From: Burkholderia plantarii
GTDB taxonomy: Bacteria > Pseudomonadota > Gammaproteobacteria > Burkholderiales > Burkholderiaceae
NCBI RefSeq assembly: GCF_001411805.1
Contig: NZ_CP007213.1
Coordinates: forward strand, 310,001-374,000
Reading direction: 5' to 3'
Length of the DNA: 64,000 bases
Shown here: positions 47,270-55,624 of the stretch, piece after piece
How positions within the stretch are numbered: position 1 is the first letter of the stretch
Layout of the letters: each line of letters starts with the position of its first letter
Program-made: the position numbers and the translations under genes
Notes under the pieces: model-generated
Told to the model about the DNA's origin: nothing
Database searches by the model: none
What the model saw: the letters and a program-made list of their open reading frames with translations, nothing else

Positions 47270-48178
47270 ATGCAGAAGCGTTTTCACCTGTCCGAGGACG
47301 AGAAGAAGTTCTTTTACGAGAACGGCTATGCCGGTCCGTTCACGCTGTACGAGCCGGAAGAGATGACGCGCGTCTGGGAGGAGGTCCGCATGGATCTGCT
47401 CGATGCCACCAACGCGCCGTTCCCGAACAGCAAGCTCAACTACGACCGCCATCTCGACCTGACGAACCTGAGCCGGATGAGCAGCCATCCGGCGATCGTC
47501 GACCGGATCTCGAGCATCCTCGGGCCGGACGTGCTGAGCTGGCGCACCGAGTGGTTCCCGAAGTACCCGGGCGACGAAGGCACCGACTGGCACCAGGCGG
47601 AGAGCTTCGTCGAGTTCGAGGGCACCGAGAAGCTCGAACCGACCGCGGCCGAGGAGGGCCGCCCGTGGGAGCTGACGGCCTGGGTCGCGATGAGCGAGGC
47701 CACCAAGGCCAACGGCTGCCTGAAGCTGATGCCCGGCAGCCACCGCACCTGGTACTTCGACGAGAAGCGCAACATCCCGTTCGAGCCGGAGAACTTCAAC
47801 CAGCGCGTGCTCGACGACGGCCAGAAGTCCGGCTTCTACGGCTACGACTACGAGAAGCTCAAGCTCGATCCGAAGTGGAAGCCCGACGAGGACCGCGCCG
47901 TTCACATGGAAGTGAAGCCCGGCCAGTTCTTCATCTTCACGTCGCGCTGCATGCACGGCTCCAACCCGAACTCGACCAAGGATTCGGTGCGCTTCGGCTG
48001 GGCCACGCGCTACGTGCCGACGCACGTGAAGGTGTACGCGGGCCAGGAATCGTTCCATCACTTCGGCGAAGTGCTGCCGCTCGACCGCTACTCGACGGTG
48101 CTGGTGGCCGGTGAGGATCGCTACGGTCACAACCGCGTCTCGCAACCGCTGGCCGCCAAGGCCACGGCGACGGCCTGA
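47270..48178 (+). CDS. Non-haem Fe(II)/2-oxoglutarate halogenase, SyrB2/CytC3 type
   Basis: A 302-residue protein that matches SyrB2 (310 residues) along its length from memory: GYAGPF, ILGPDVLSWRTEWFPKYPGD, EGTDWHQAES, ATKANGCLKLMPGSH, GFYGYDYEKLKLD, FIFTSRCMHGSNPNS and RFGWATRYVPTHVKVY. The iron site is His108-Gln109-Ala110 plus His229: Ala replaces the usual Asp/Glu, leaving a site for chloride, the hallmark of this halogenase class. Arg247 should bind 2-oxoglutarate. Predicted reaction: radical chlorination of an unactivated carbon of the amino acid on the neighbouring carrier protein. ATG at 47270 follows TTAGGAGA; upstream in-frame codons are not conserved. A hydroxylase role is unlikely without the carboxylate ligand. 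Confidence 0.93.
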   Translation: MQKRFHLSEDEKKFFYENGYAGPFTLYEPEEMTRVWEEVRMDLLDATNAPFPNSKLNYDRHLDLTNLSRMSSHPAIVDRISSILGPDVLSWRTEWFPKYPGDEGTDWHQAESFVEFEGTEKLEPTAAEEGRPWELTAWVAMSEATKANGCLKLMPGSHRTWYFDEKRNIPFEPENFNQRVLDDGQKSGFYGYDYEKLKLDPKWKPDEDRAVHMEVKPGQFFIFTSRCMHGSNPNSTKDSVRFGWATRYVPTHVKVYAGQESFHHFGEVLPLDRYSTVLVAGEDRYGHNRVSQPLAAKATATA

Positions 48179-48181
48179 GCG

Positions 48182-48979
48182 ATGACCGGCGCCGATCTGG
48201 AGACGCGCGAGTCCGACTGGCTCCGGTTCGGCGCCGGCGGTCCGAGGTCCGACGCGCGCGTGCGGCTCGTCTGCTTCCACTACGCGGGCACCGGCGCATC
48301 GATGTTCGCGCCGTGGGCCGCGGAGCTGCCCGGCGAGGTCGAGCTGATCGCCGTGCAGCTGCCGGGCCGCGAGAACCGGCTCGACGAACCGCTGCTGCAC
48401 GCCATGGACGAGATCGGGGCGCCGGTCGCCGAGGCGCTCGCGCCCTGGCTCGACCGGCCCTACGTGATGTTCGGGCACAGCGCCGGGGCGCGGATCGCGT
48501 TCGACGTGGCGCGGCGGCTGCGCCGCGCCGGGTTCGCGCTGCCGCGCGTGCTGATCGTCTCGGCGCAGTACGCGCCCGACGTCGAGCCCGCAGTGATCCG
48601 CTACACGCTCGACGACGCGCAGTTCGTGGAAGTGCTGCGCGCCTGCAAGGGCACGCCCGAAACGATCCTCGACGATCCGGTGCTGCTCGACCTGCTGCTG
48701 CCGAGAATCCGCGCCGACGGCCAGGTGTTCGAGACCTATCGCTACGAGTCCGAGCCGCCGCTCGACTGCCCGATCGTGGTGTTCCAGGGCACCGCCGACG
48801 CGATGGTCGACGACGCGGGGGCCGCGGGCTGGGCGCGCCACACGCGCGGCGGGTTCCGGCTGCGCAACTTCGAGGGCGGTCACTTCTTCATCCACGAGAA
48901 GCAGGCCGACGTGCTCGACGAGATCAACCGGGAGCTGGCCGTGCTGCTCGGCGAGCCGGATTCCACCCTGACTGGATGA
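48182..48979 (+). CDS. Type II thioesterase (first)
   Basis: A 265-residue alpha/beta hydrolase of the GrsT/RifR group: CFHYAGTGASMF, VQLPGRENRLDEP, nucleophile Ser100 in GHSAGARIAFDV, and catalytic His in FEGGHFFIHE. It may release the modified amino acid from the carrier or edit misloaded carrier. A Ser nucleophile argues against a SyrC/CmaE-type shuttling transferase, which uses Cys. Three bases after the halogenase. Confidence 0.9.
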   Translation: MTGADLETRESDWLRFGAGGPRSDARVRLVCFHYAGTGASMFAPWAAELPGEVELIAVQLPGRENRLDEPLLHAMDEIGAPVAEALAPWLDRPYVMFGHSAGARIAFDVARRLRRAGFALPRVLIVSAQYAPDVEPAVIRYTLDDAQFVEVLRACKGTPETILDDPVLLDLLLPRIRADGQVFETYRYESEPPLDCPIVVFQGTADAMVDDAGAAGWARHTRGGFRLRNFEGGHFFIHEKQADVLDEINRELAVLLGEPDSTLTG

Positions 48980-48986
48980 CAAGACA

Positions 48987-49670
48987 ATGGCCCAATGGAA
49001 TACGGATGAGGAACTGTTCGCGCTGATGCGCGAGGAGCTGGCGACGTGCCCCGTCAGCGACGTGCTCGAACAGCTCGGTTTCGCCACGCCGATGCTGCCG
49101 CCCGCGATCCGGCCGCTGCGCGCCGAGATGGTGATGATCGGCCGCGCGATGCCGGTGCAGGACGATCCGCCGGTGCCCCACGGCGGCCTCAAGCGCTACG
49201 ACGCGAAGCCGTTCGGCTTGCTGTTCGAATCGATCGAGGCGCTGCGCCCGGGCGAGGTGTACATCGCCAGCGGCGGCCCGGTGGGCGCCGCGCGCATCGG
49301 CGACCTGCTGGCCTCGCGCGTGAAGAAGATCGGCGCGGCCGGCGTGGTGCTCAACGCCCACGTGCGCGACGCCAACGCGATCGGCGAACTCGGGCTGCCG
49401 GTGTTCGCGCACGGCACCCATGCCTACGGGCTGCAGGGGCGCCACAACGTGGTGGATTTCCGCTGCTCGATCCGCATCGGCGAGGTGCGGGTGCGGCCCG
49501 GCGACCTCGTGTTCGGCGACAACGACGGCGTGTGCGTGATCCCGCGCGAGGTGGAGCACGAGGTGATCACGCGCGCGATCGCCAAGAACCGGCTCGAGCG
49601 CAAGGTGCGCGATGCCGTGGCGGCGGGGCGCAGCGTGGTGGATGCCTTCAACGAATACAGCGTGATGTGA
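48987..49670 (+). CDS. RraA-like/HMG-aldolase-fold protein
   Basis: A 227-residue protein of the RraA family, which includes 4-hydroxy-4-methyl-2-oxoglutarate aldolases/oxaloacetate decarboxylases as well as RNase E inhibitors. Motifs: CPVSDVLEQLG, ARIGDLLASRVKKIGAAGVV, NAHVRDANAIGELGLPVFA with the metal-site Arg-Asp pair, and RPGDLVFGDNDGVCVIP. Within this operon an enzymatic role, pyruvate-type retro-aldol or oxaloacetate decarboxylation, is more plausible than RNA regulation. Seven bases after the thioesterase. Confidence 0.85.
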   Translation: MAQWNTDEELFALMREELATCPVSDVLEQLGFATPMLPPAIRPLRAEMVMIGRAMPVQDDPPVPHGGLKRYDAKPFGLLFESIEALRPGEVYIASGGPVGAARIGDLLASRVKKIGAAGVVLNAHVRDANAIGELGLPVFAHGTHAYGLQGRHNVVDFRCSIRIGEVRVRPGDLVFGDNDGVCVIPREVEHEVITRAIAKNRLERKVRDAVAAGRSVVDAFNEYSVM

Positions 49671-49684
49671 GGAGACGAGCGGCG

Positions 49685-50635
49685 ATGAACGCGAAATACA
49701 TCTGGAAGAACGGCGAGCTGCTGCCGTGGGAGCGGGCGCAGGTCCACGTGATGAGCCACGCGCTGCACTACGGCACGAGCGTGTTCGAGGGCATCCGCGC
49801 CTACGAGATCGGCGACAAGGCGGCGATCCTCTGCGGTCGCGAACACTACGAGCGGCTGCTGTTCAGCTGCAAGGTGGCGCGCATTCCGTCGCCGCTCACG
49901 GTCGGGCAGTGGATGGAGGTGAGCGCCGAGACGCTGCGCGCGAACGGCCATCGCGCGGCCTATATCCGGCCGCTCGTCTATCGCGGCGCGGGCGATTCGC
50001 TCGGCCTCGACGCGCGCTCGCATCCGGCCGAGGCGCTGCTGGCCACCACCAGGTGGGGCGCCTATCTGGGCGAGGCCGCGCTGACGGGCGGGGTGGACGT
50101 GCAGGTCAGCAGCTGGCGGCGCCATGGCCCCGGCGCGGCCAGCACCATGGCCAAGATCGGCGGCCAGTACATCAACGGCCAGGCGATCGCGATGGAGGCG
50201 CGCGAGAACGGCCTGAGCGAGGGCATCGCGCTCGACGGGCACGGCTTCATCAGCGAGGGCAGCGGCGAGAACGTGTTTCTCGTGCATCGCAACGAGATCT
50301 TCACGCCGTCGGTGGGCAGCAGCATCCTGAGCGGCATCACGCGGCAGTGCGTGATGCGCATCGCGCGCGACCTCGGCTATACCGTCACCGAGACCAGCCT
50401 GCCGCGCGAGATGCTGTACCTGGCCGACGAGATCTTCTTCACCGGCACGGCCGTGGAGATCTGCCCGGTGCGCTCGATCGACCGCATGCCGGTGGGCAAC
50501 GGCGCGCGCGGGCCGGTCACCAAGGCGATCCAGGACCGCTACTTCGGCATCGTGCGCGGCACCCACGCCGACAAGTGGAACTGGCTCACCACGGTGCCGG
50601 TGGCGGTGCCGTCGCGCGACGAGGTGCGGGCATGA
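49685..50635 (+). CDS. Branched-chain-type class IV aminotransferase
   Basis: A 316-residue fold-type IV PLP enzyme close to IlvE: HVMSHALHYGTSVFEGIRAY, PLP Lys157 in STMAKIGGQYINGQ, ISEGSGENVFLV, SSILSGITRQCV and DEIFFTGTAVEICPV. It interconverts a 2-oxo acid and an L-amino acid with glutamate. Probable job here: amination of the 4-hydroxy-2-oxo acid from the aldolase or supply of the adenylation substrate. Separate from any housekeeping ilvE location; 14 bases after the RraA-like gene. A short SD (GGAGAC) precedes ATG. Confidence 0.92.
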   Translation: MNAKYIWKNGELLPWERAQVHVMSHALHYGTSVFEGIRAYEIGDKAAILCGREHYERLLFSCKVARIPSPLTVGQWMEVSAETLRANGHRAAYIRPLVYRGAGDSLGLDARSHPAEALLATTRWGAYLGEAALTGGVDVQVSSWRRHGPGAASTMAKIGGQYINGQAIAMEARENGLSEGIALDGHGFISEGSGENVFLVHRNEIFTPSVGSSILSGITRQCVMRIARDLGYTVTETSLPREMLYLADEIFFTGTAVEICPVRSIDRMPVGNGARGPVTKAIQDRYFGIVRGTHADKWNWLTTVPVAVPSRDEVRA

Positions 50636-51459
50636 GCGCGCATCTGGACGAATCCCCCTGGCTGATCGTGCATCCGGCGGCGAGCGGCCAGCCGGCGCGG
50701 TTGCGCCTGTTCTGCTTCCACTACGCCGGCGCCACGGCCTCGATCTTCCGCTCGTGGCGCGGCGGCCTGCCCGACTGGGTCGAGCTGGTGGCCGTGCAGC
50801 TGCCGGGGCGCGAGTACCGGCTCGGCGAGCCGCTGTTCGAGAGCGCGACGCCGATCGTCGAGGCGCTGGCCGAATGCGTGCCCGACTGGCTCGACCTGCC
50901 GTTCGTGTTCTTCGGCCACAGCATGGGCGCGCTGATCGCGTTCGACCTGGCCCGCGTGCTGCGCGCGCGCGGCCACGGCGAGCCGGCTCTGTTCGTCGCG
51001 TCGGGGCGCAACGCGCCGCGCTACCTGTGGCGCGACGCGGGCATCCAGGCGCTGCCCGACGACGTGTTCCTCGCCACCGTGCGCGACTACAACGGCACGC
51101 CCGAGGAACTGATCAACGAGCCGTCGATGCGTGATCTGTGGATGCCGCGGCTGCGCGCGGACCTGACCATCTCGGCGCTCTACCACTACACCGAGCAGAC
51201 CCCGCTCGCGTGCCCGCTGCTGGTGCTGCGCGGCACCCACGACGGGCTCGTCAGCGACGAGGGCGTGGAGGGCTGGCGCGCTGAGACCACCGGCCCGATC
51301 CATTACGTGCGCTTTCCCGGCAACCATTTTTTCCTGCACAGCGAGGAGCCGGACGTGCTGGCCGAACTGCGCCGCGCGCTGGCGCAGGTGTCGGCGGACC
51401 GGCCCGTGCAGCACGGCCACGCGGCCGCCCGCCAACAGATCGAGGAGAACCGCAGATGA
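50632..51459 (+). CDS. Type II thioesterase (second)
   Basis: A 275-residue relative of the first thioesterase: CFHYAGATASIF, VQLPGREYRLGEP, Ser97 in FFGHSMGALIAFDL, and His in FPGNHFFLHSEE. The two proteins share blocks throughout, so they probably arose by duplication and then diverged (GHSMG versus GHSAG). One may be the product-releasing enzyme and the other the proof-reader. ATGA overlaps with both the aminotransferase and the dehydrogenase genes. Confidence 0.9.
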   Translation: MSAHLDESPWLIVHPAASGQPARLRLFCFHYAGATASIFRSWRGGLPDWVELVAVQLPGREYRLGEPLFESATPIVEALAECVPDWLDLPFVFFGHSMGALIAFDLARVLRARGHGEPALFVASGRNAPRYLWRDAGIQALPDDVFLATVRDYNGTPEELINEPSMRDLWMPRLRADLTISALYHYTEQTPLACPLLVLRGTHDGLVSDEGVEGWRAETTGPIHYVRFPGNHFFLHSEEPDVLAELRRALAQVSADRPVQHGHAAARQQIEENRR

Positions 51460-52385
51460 AGAACCGATCCACCCGTGCCGAGCGCCAGGTCCGCGCCCCC
51501 GGCACCGCACGCACCCGTGTCGCCATCCTCGGCTCGGGCAGCATCGGCATCGACCTGATGTTCAAGGTGAAGGCGTGCGAGCAGTTCGATCTCGCGTTCG
51601 TGGTCGGGCGCAACGCGGACAGCGACGGGCTGCGGCTCGCGCGCGAATGCCATGTGGCGACCTCGAGCGACGGGCTCGATTTCCTGCGCGCCAACGCCGA
51701 CGCCTACGACCTCGTGTTCGACGCCACCTCCGCGGCCGCGCACACGCAGCACAACCGCTTCTTCGCCGAGGCCGGCAAGTTCGCGATCGACCTGACGCCG
51801 GCCAAGGTCGGCCGGCTCTGCGTGCCCTGCATCAACCTGCCCGACACGCACGCGGTGCAGAACGTCAACCTGATCACCTGCGGCGGCCAGGCGAGCCTGC
51901 CGCTCGCCTACGCGCTGCGCCAGGCCGTCGACGAGATCGACTACCTGGAAGTGGTCTCGGCGATCGCCTCGCGCAGCGCCGGCATGGCCACCCGCGAGAA
52001 CATCAACGAATACCAGACCACCACCGAATACGCGCTGGCGAAGTTCAGCGGCGCGAAGCGCACCAAGGCGATCCTCAACATCAATCCGGCCGAACCCGGC
52101 ATCCAGATGCAGACCACGCTGTACGCGCACGCGCGCTACCGCGACTTCGGCCGGGTGTGCTCGCGCATCGAGGCGATGGCCGAGCAGGTGCGCGAGTACG
52201 TGCCCGGTTATCAGTTGGTGGTGCGGCCGCTCGAAAGCCAGGGGCGCATCACCGTGAGCCTGACCGTGCGCGGGCGCGGCGACTACCTGCCCGAGTACGC
52301 GGGCAACCTCGACATCATCAACTGCGCGGCGCTCGCGGTAGCCACGCATCGGCATGCAACCCTTCGCTCAGGAGTCACGCAATGA
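51456..52385 (+). CDS. Acylating acetaldehyde dehydrogenase (MhpF/BphJ family)
   Basis: A 309-residue protein. NAD motif VAILGSGSIGIDLMFKV, catalytic Cys142 in NLITCGGQASLPLAYA, and the family signature TRENINEYQTTTEYAL. These enzymes convert aldehyde plus CoA to acyl-CoA or the reverse, and form a channeling complex with the aldolase encoded next. Usual partners (catechol dioxygenase, hydratase) are absent, so a biosynthetic use, acyl-CoA to aldehyde, is suggested. The first 20 residues are an Arg-rich extension. ATGA overlaps on both sides. Confidence 0.92.
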   Translation: MKNRSTRAERQVRAPGTARTRVAILGSGSIGIDLMFKVKACEQFDLAFVVGRNADSDGLRLARECHVATSSDGLDFLRANADAYDLVFDATSAAAHTQHNRFFAEAGKFAIDLTPAKVGRLCVPCINLPDTHAVQNVNLITCGGQASLPLAYALRQAVDEIDYLEVVSAIASRSAGMATRENINEYQTTTEYALAKFSGAKRTKAILNINPAEPGIQMQTTLYAHARYRDFGRVCSRIEAMAEQVREYVPGYQLVVRPLESQGRITVSLTVRGRGDYLPEYAGNLDIINCAALAVATHRHATLRSGVTQ

Positions 52386-53428
52386 ACCTCATCAGTGATG
52401 CGACGCTGCGGGACGGCAATCACGCGATCCGCCATCAGTTGAGCAGCGCCCAGATCGCCGACTACGCGCGCGCCGCCAACGCGGCCGGCATCGACATCGT
52501 GGAAGTGGGCCACGGCAACGGCCTGGGCGGCTCGTCGTGCCTGCTCGGCCAGACGCCGATCGACGACCGCACCATGCTCGAGACCGCGCGCGCCGCGCTC
52601 ACCACCAGCCGGCTCGGCGTGCATTTCATCCCGGGCCTCGGCAAGTCGGCCGACATCGAGCTGGCGATCGAGACCGGCGTGGACGTGGTGCGCGTGGCCA
52701 CCCACTGCACCGAGGCCAACGTCTCGCGGCGCTTCATCGACCAGACGCGTCAGGCCGGCCGCACCGCGTTCGGCGTGCTGATGATGTCGCACATGGCGCC
52801 GGCCGAGGTGCTGCTCGCGCAGGCGCGGCTGATGCAGGGCTACGGCGCGCAGGCGGTGATCCTGATGGACAGCGCCGGCTATTCGACGCCGTCGCTGGTG
52901 CGCGAGAAGGTGCGGCTGCTGGTGGGCGAGCTGGAGGTGGCGGTGGGCTTCCACGCCCACAACAACCTCGGCCTCGCGGTGGCCAACAGCCTGGTCGCGC
53001 TGGAGGAGGGCGCCACCATCGTCGATGCCTGCGTGAAGGGCTTCGGCGCCGGCGCCGGCAACACGCAGCTCGAGACGCTGGTGGCCGCGATGGAGCGCGA
53101 GGGGCATGCGGCCAACACCAGCTTCGAGCGCGTGACGCTGCTCGCGCGCGAGTCCGACGCGTTCCTGAGCCCGAAGACGCCGCACATCCCGGCCGCCAAC
53201 ATCGCCAGCGGCCTCTACGGGCTCTTTTCCGGCTACGTGCCGCACATCCAGAAGGCCGCGCTCGAGTTCGGCGTGAACGAGTTCGAGCTGTACCGGCGGC
53301 TCGCGGAACGCAAGCTGGTGGCCGGGCAGGAAGACATCATCACCGAGGAGGCGAGCCGGCTCGCGCGCGCGCGCGACGCGCAGCAGGCCGCGCGGCGCCA
53401 GGAAACCGCGCGCGAGCTGTCCGCCTGA
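52382..53428 (+). CDS. 4-hydroxy-2-oxovalerate aldolase family (MhpE/BphI)
   Basis: A 348-residue class II pyruvate aldolase of the HMGL/DRE-TIM barrel group: ISDATLRDGNHAIRHQL, VEVGHGNGLGGSS, metal ligands in GFHAHNNLGLAVANS and GFGAGAGNTQLETL. It joins pyruvate and an aldehyde to a 4-hydroxy-2-oxo acid, or cleaves it. Coupled by overlap to the dehydrogenase, as in aromatic meta-cleavage pathways, but here downstream of an amino acid halogenation module. Last gene of the overlapping series; cupin gene follows after 55 bases. Confidence 0.93.
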   Translation: MNLISDATLRDGNHAIRHQLSSAQIADYARAANAAGIDIVEVGHGNGLGGSSCLLGQTPIDDRTMLETARAALTTSRLGVHFIPGLGKSADIELAIETGVDVVRVATHCTEANVSRRFIDQTRQAGRTAFGVLMMSHMAPAEVLLAQARLMQGYGAQAVILMDSAGYSTPSLVREKVRLLVGELEVAVGFHAHNNLGLAVANSLVALEEGATIVDACVKGFGAGAGNTQLETLVAAMEREGHAANTSFERVTLLARESDAFLSPKTPHIPAANIASGLYGLFSGYVPHIQKAALEFGVNEFELYRRLAERKLVAGQEDIITEEASRLARARDAQQAARRQETARELSA

Positions 53429-53483
53429 GCAGCGCGGCGCCGAGATTCGACAAGCGATCCACCCCAACCGGGAGAGAGACGAC

Positions 53484-53885
53484 ATGGCAGGGCTCAACGA
53501 ACACGGCCACGGCACGTGGGACGGCATCGAGCGCGAGGTGCTGACGCCGCGCATCGAGCGGCAGGTGGTGAACGGCGACGCGCTGATGATGGCGAAGCTG
53601 TTCATGAAGAAAGGGGCGTTCGTCGCGACGCATTCGCATCCGAACGAGCAGTTCACGGTGATCCTGTCGGGCCGCCTGCTGTTTCGCTACGGCGAGCGGC
53701 TCGAACACGAGGCCGAGGTCGGCCCGGGCGGCATCCTGCACCTGCCCGCGAACCTGCCGCACAACGCGCTGTGCCTCGAGGATGCCGTCGATCTCGACAT
53801 CTTCACGCCGCCGCGCTCGGACTGGCTCGAACCCGGCGGCAACCGCTATTTCGAACGCGAGCGGGCCGAGCCGGCGCGCGGCTGA
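53484..53885 (+). CDS. Small cupin-domain protein
   Basis: A 133-residue single cupin. Motif 1 is THSHPNEQFTVILSGRLLFRYG (His, His, Glu ligands) and motif 2 GGILHLPANLPHNALCLEDAV (His). A metal-binding enzyme is likely. In a halogenase operon it could act on the chlorinated intermediate, for example elimination or ring closure, but that is inference. Good SD (GGGAGAGA). Confidence 0.85.
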   Translation: MAGLNEHGHGTWDGIEREVLTPRIERQVVNGDALMMAKLFMKKGAFVATHSHPNEQFTVILSGRLLFRYGERLEHEAEVGPGGILHLPANLPHNALCLEDAVDLDIFTPPRSDWLEPGGNRYFERERAEPARG

Positions 53886-53947
53886 CGGCGGTGCCGCTTC
53901 CGTTACTTCAACCCGTTATCTGATCCTGATCCGATCGAGGAGGCATC

Positions 53948-54553
53948 GTGCCGCTCCAGGATGCGTTGTTACGGATGCTGATGTACGTCTCGCTGGTGCT
54001 CGTCGTGCCCGGCCCCACCAATACGCTGCTGCTGTCGTCGGGCCTGAAGGTCGGGCTGCGCGGGACCTGGCCGCTCGTGATCGCCGAGGCGCTCGGCTAT
54101 CTGGCGGCGGTGTCGGTGTGGGGGCTGTTCCTCTGCACGTTCGCGGCGACGCGGCCGTGGCTGTACGACATCGTCAAGCTCGCCAGCTCGGCCTACATCT
54201 TCTACCTCGCCCTGAAGATGTGGACCCGCAGCCGCGTGCTGGCCGAGGTGGCCGACGTGAGGCCGATCAGCTTTCGCGACCAGTTCGTCGCCACGCTGAT
54301 GAACCCGAAGGCGCTGCTGTTCGCGAGCACGCTGTTCCCGGTCGAGGCGTTCCGCTCGATCCACGTCTACCTGACCGCGTTCGCGCTGTTCCTGATCGTG
54401 CTCGCGCCGATCGGCGTCGGCTGGTCGTGCCTGGGCGGACTGATCACGTCGCGGCGTGCCTGGGCCGAGCGCACCTCGACGCTGTTGCGCGGCGCCTCGC
54501 TGGTGCTGCTGATGTTCTCCGGCACGCTGATGTACTCGGTGCTCAAGAGCTGA
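53948..54553 (+). CDS. LysE/RhtB-family amino-acid exporter
   Basis: A 201-residue membrane protein with about six transmembrane segments and the family motif VPGPTNTLLLSSGLKVGLRG. LysE/RhtB proteins pump out amino acids and their analogues. Its place in the operon suggests the end product is amino-acid-like and exported. Starts at GTG with GAGGAGGC 5 bases upstream. Confidence 0.9.
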   Translation: MPLQDALLRMLMYVSLVLVVPGPTNTLLLSSGLKVGLRGTWPLVIAEALGYLAAVSVWGLFLCTFAATRPWLYDIVKLASSAYIFYLALKMWTRSRVLAEVADVRPISFRDQFVATLMNPKALLFASTLFPVEAFRSIHVYLTAFALFLIVLAPIGVGWSCLGGLITSRRAWAERTSTLLRGASLVLLMFSGTLMYSVLKS

Positions 54554-54600
54554 GCGGGCGCGGCGCCGCTTCCAACCAACCGACACGACGAGGAGACACG

Positions 54601-55302
54601 ATGGCCAGCCCATGGAGCAACGCAAGAACCGACGGCGCGATACGCGCCGCACTCGAGGCGGCCGTGGCCGCGCCGGCGGCGGGACGCGCGCGGCCCGGCG
54701 CGGTCAGCGCGGTGGGGGCGGCGGACGCGGCCAAGGACGCTCAAGCCGCCCATGCCGAGAACGGCGCGGCCGCGCGGCCGGAGCCGGCCGGCACGGGGCG
54801 CGACGGGCGGGACGAGGCCGAGCTCGCGCGCCAGTTCCGGCACGCGATGCGCCGCCTCACCGCCGCGGTGTCGATCGTGGCGACGCGCGAGCACGGCGCG
54901 CGCTACGGCATGACGGCCACCGCGCTCAGCACGCTCAGCACCGAGCCGCCCGCGATCGTGGTCTGCATCAATCGCAACGCGAGCGTCTACCTGCCGCTCG
55001 CGCGCACGCGGCGCTTCTCGGTGAACCTGCTGCAGGCGCGCCAGGCCGACCTGATCGCGCCGTTCAGCGGCAAGCTCGAGCACGCGGCGCGCTTCGCGTT
55101 CGGCGCGTGGCGCGAGGCGCGCGGGCTGCCGGTGTTGAGCGGCGCGCAGGCCACGCTGCTGTGCCGGGTGGACGTGATGTACGGCTACGGCAGCCACGAT
55201 CTCGTGATCGGGCGCGTCGAGGCGGTCACGGCCGCCGAATCGGTCGCGCCGCTGTTGTGGCAGAACGGCGGGCCGGCCGCCGCGAGCGGGCTCGGCGCAT
55301 GA
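54601..55302 (+). CDS. Flavin reductase-like protein (monooxygenase reductase component)
   Basis: A 233-residue protein. A 75-residue Ala/Gly/Arg-rich N-terminal extension precedes the flavin reductase domain (FRHAMRRLTAAVSIVATREH, YGMTATALSTLSTEPPAIVV, CINRNASVYLPL, FSVNLLQARQADL, GSHDLVIGRVEAV). These proteins supply reduced FMN/FAD to a partner monooxygenase. The LLM enzyme encoded next is the obvious partner. ATG at 54601 has GAGGAGACACG upstream; a later start would remove the odd extension. Confidence 0.88.
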   Translation: MASPWSNARTDGAIRAALEAAVAAPAAGRARPGAVSAVGAADAAKDAQAAHAENGAAARPEPAGTGRDGRDEAELARQFRHAMRRLTAAVSIVATREHGARYGMTATALSTLSTEPPAIVVCINRNASVYLPLARTRRFSVNLLQARQADLIAPFSGKLEHAARFAFGAWREARGLPVLSGAQATLLCRVDVMYGYGSHDLVIGRVEAVTAAESVAPLLWQNGGPAAASGLGA

Positions 55303-55624
55303 GCGCGGCGCGGCCGGACGCGTCCATGGCGCGCCGCTCGTGGGCCGGCGCATGCGCGGGTTGGCGCGCGGGTTCCGGTGCGCGGGCACGCGCGAAGGCA
55401 TGCACGGACCCCGGGCGCCGCGCGAGGCAGCCGGTGCGCTCGAGCAGGCCCGCGCGGCAAGGCATGGCCGCCGCGCGGGCCGGGGCCGGGGCCGCGAGCC
55501 CGCCAGGCCGGCGCGCCCCGCCGCCGCGCGAGGCGGCCGCCGGCCCGACTCTTCTCCCGCGCGACGCCGGCAGGCGTCCGGCCGCCACGCGCGGGTCTTT
55601 CCCACTTTGCGAGGAAGCTTCGTC
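55303..55624. other. Spacer with hairpin between reductase and monooxygenase genes
   Basis: 322 bases, very GC-rich, no gene-like frame. It contains a 10-bp hairpin CCCGCGCGGC (55449-55458) / GCCGCGCGGG (55470-55479). This may end the halogenase transcript and separate the LLM gene into its own unit. Confidence 0.5.

Noticed and set aside
47270..48178. Annotation as phytanoyl-CoA dioxygenase
   Set aside because: The carboxylate iron ligand is replaced by Ala and the flanking blocks match SyrB2-type halogenases.
48987..49670. RNase E inhibitor RraA
   Set aside because: The operon is metabolic and the family includes aldolases/decarboxylases; an RNA-regulating role has no support here.
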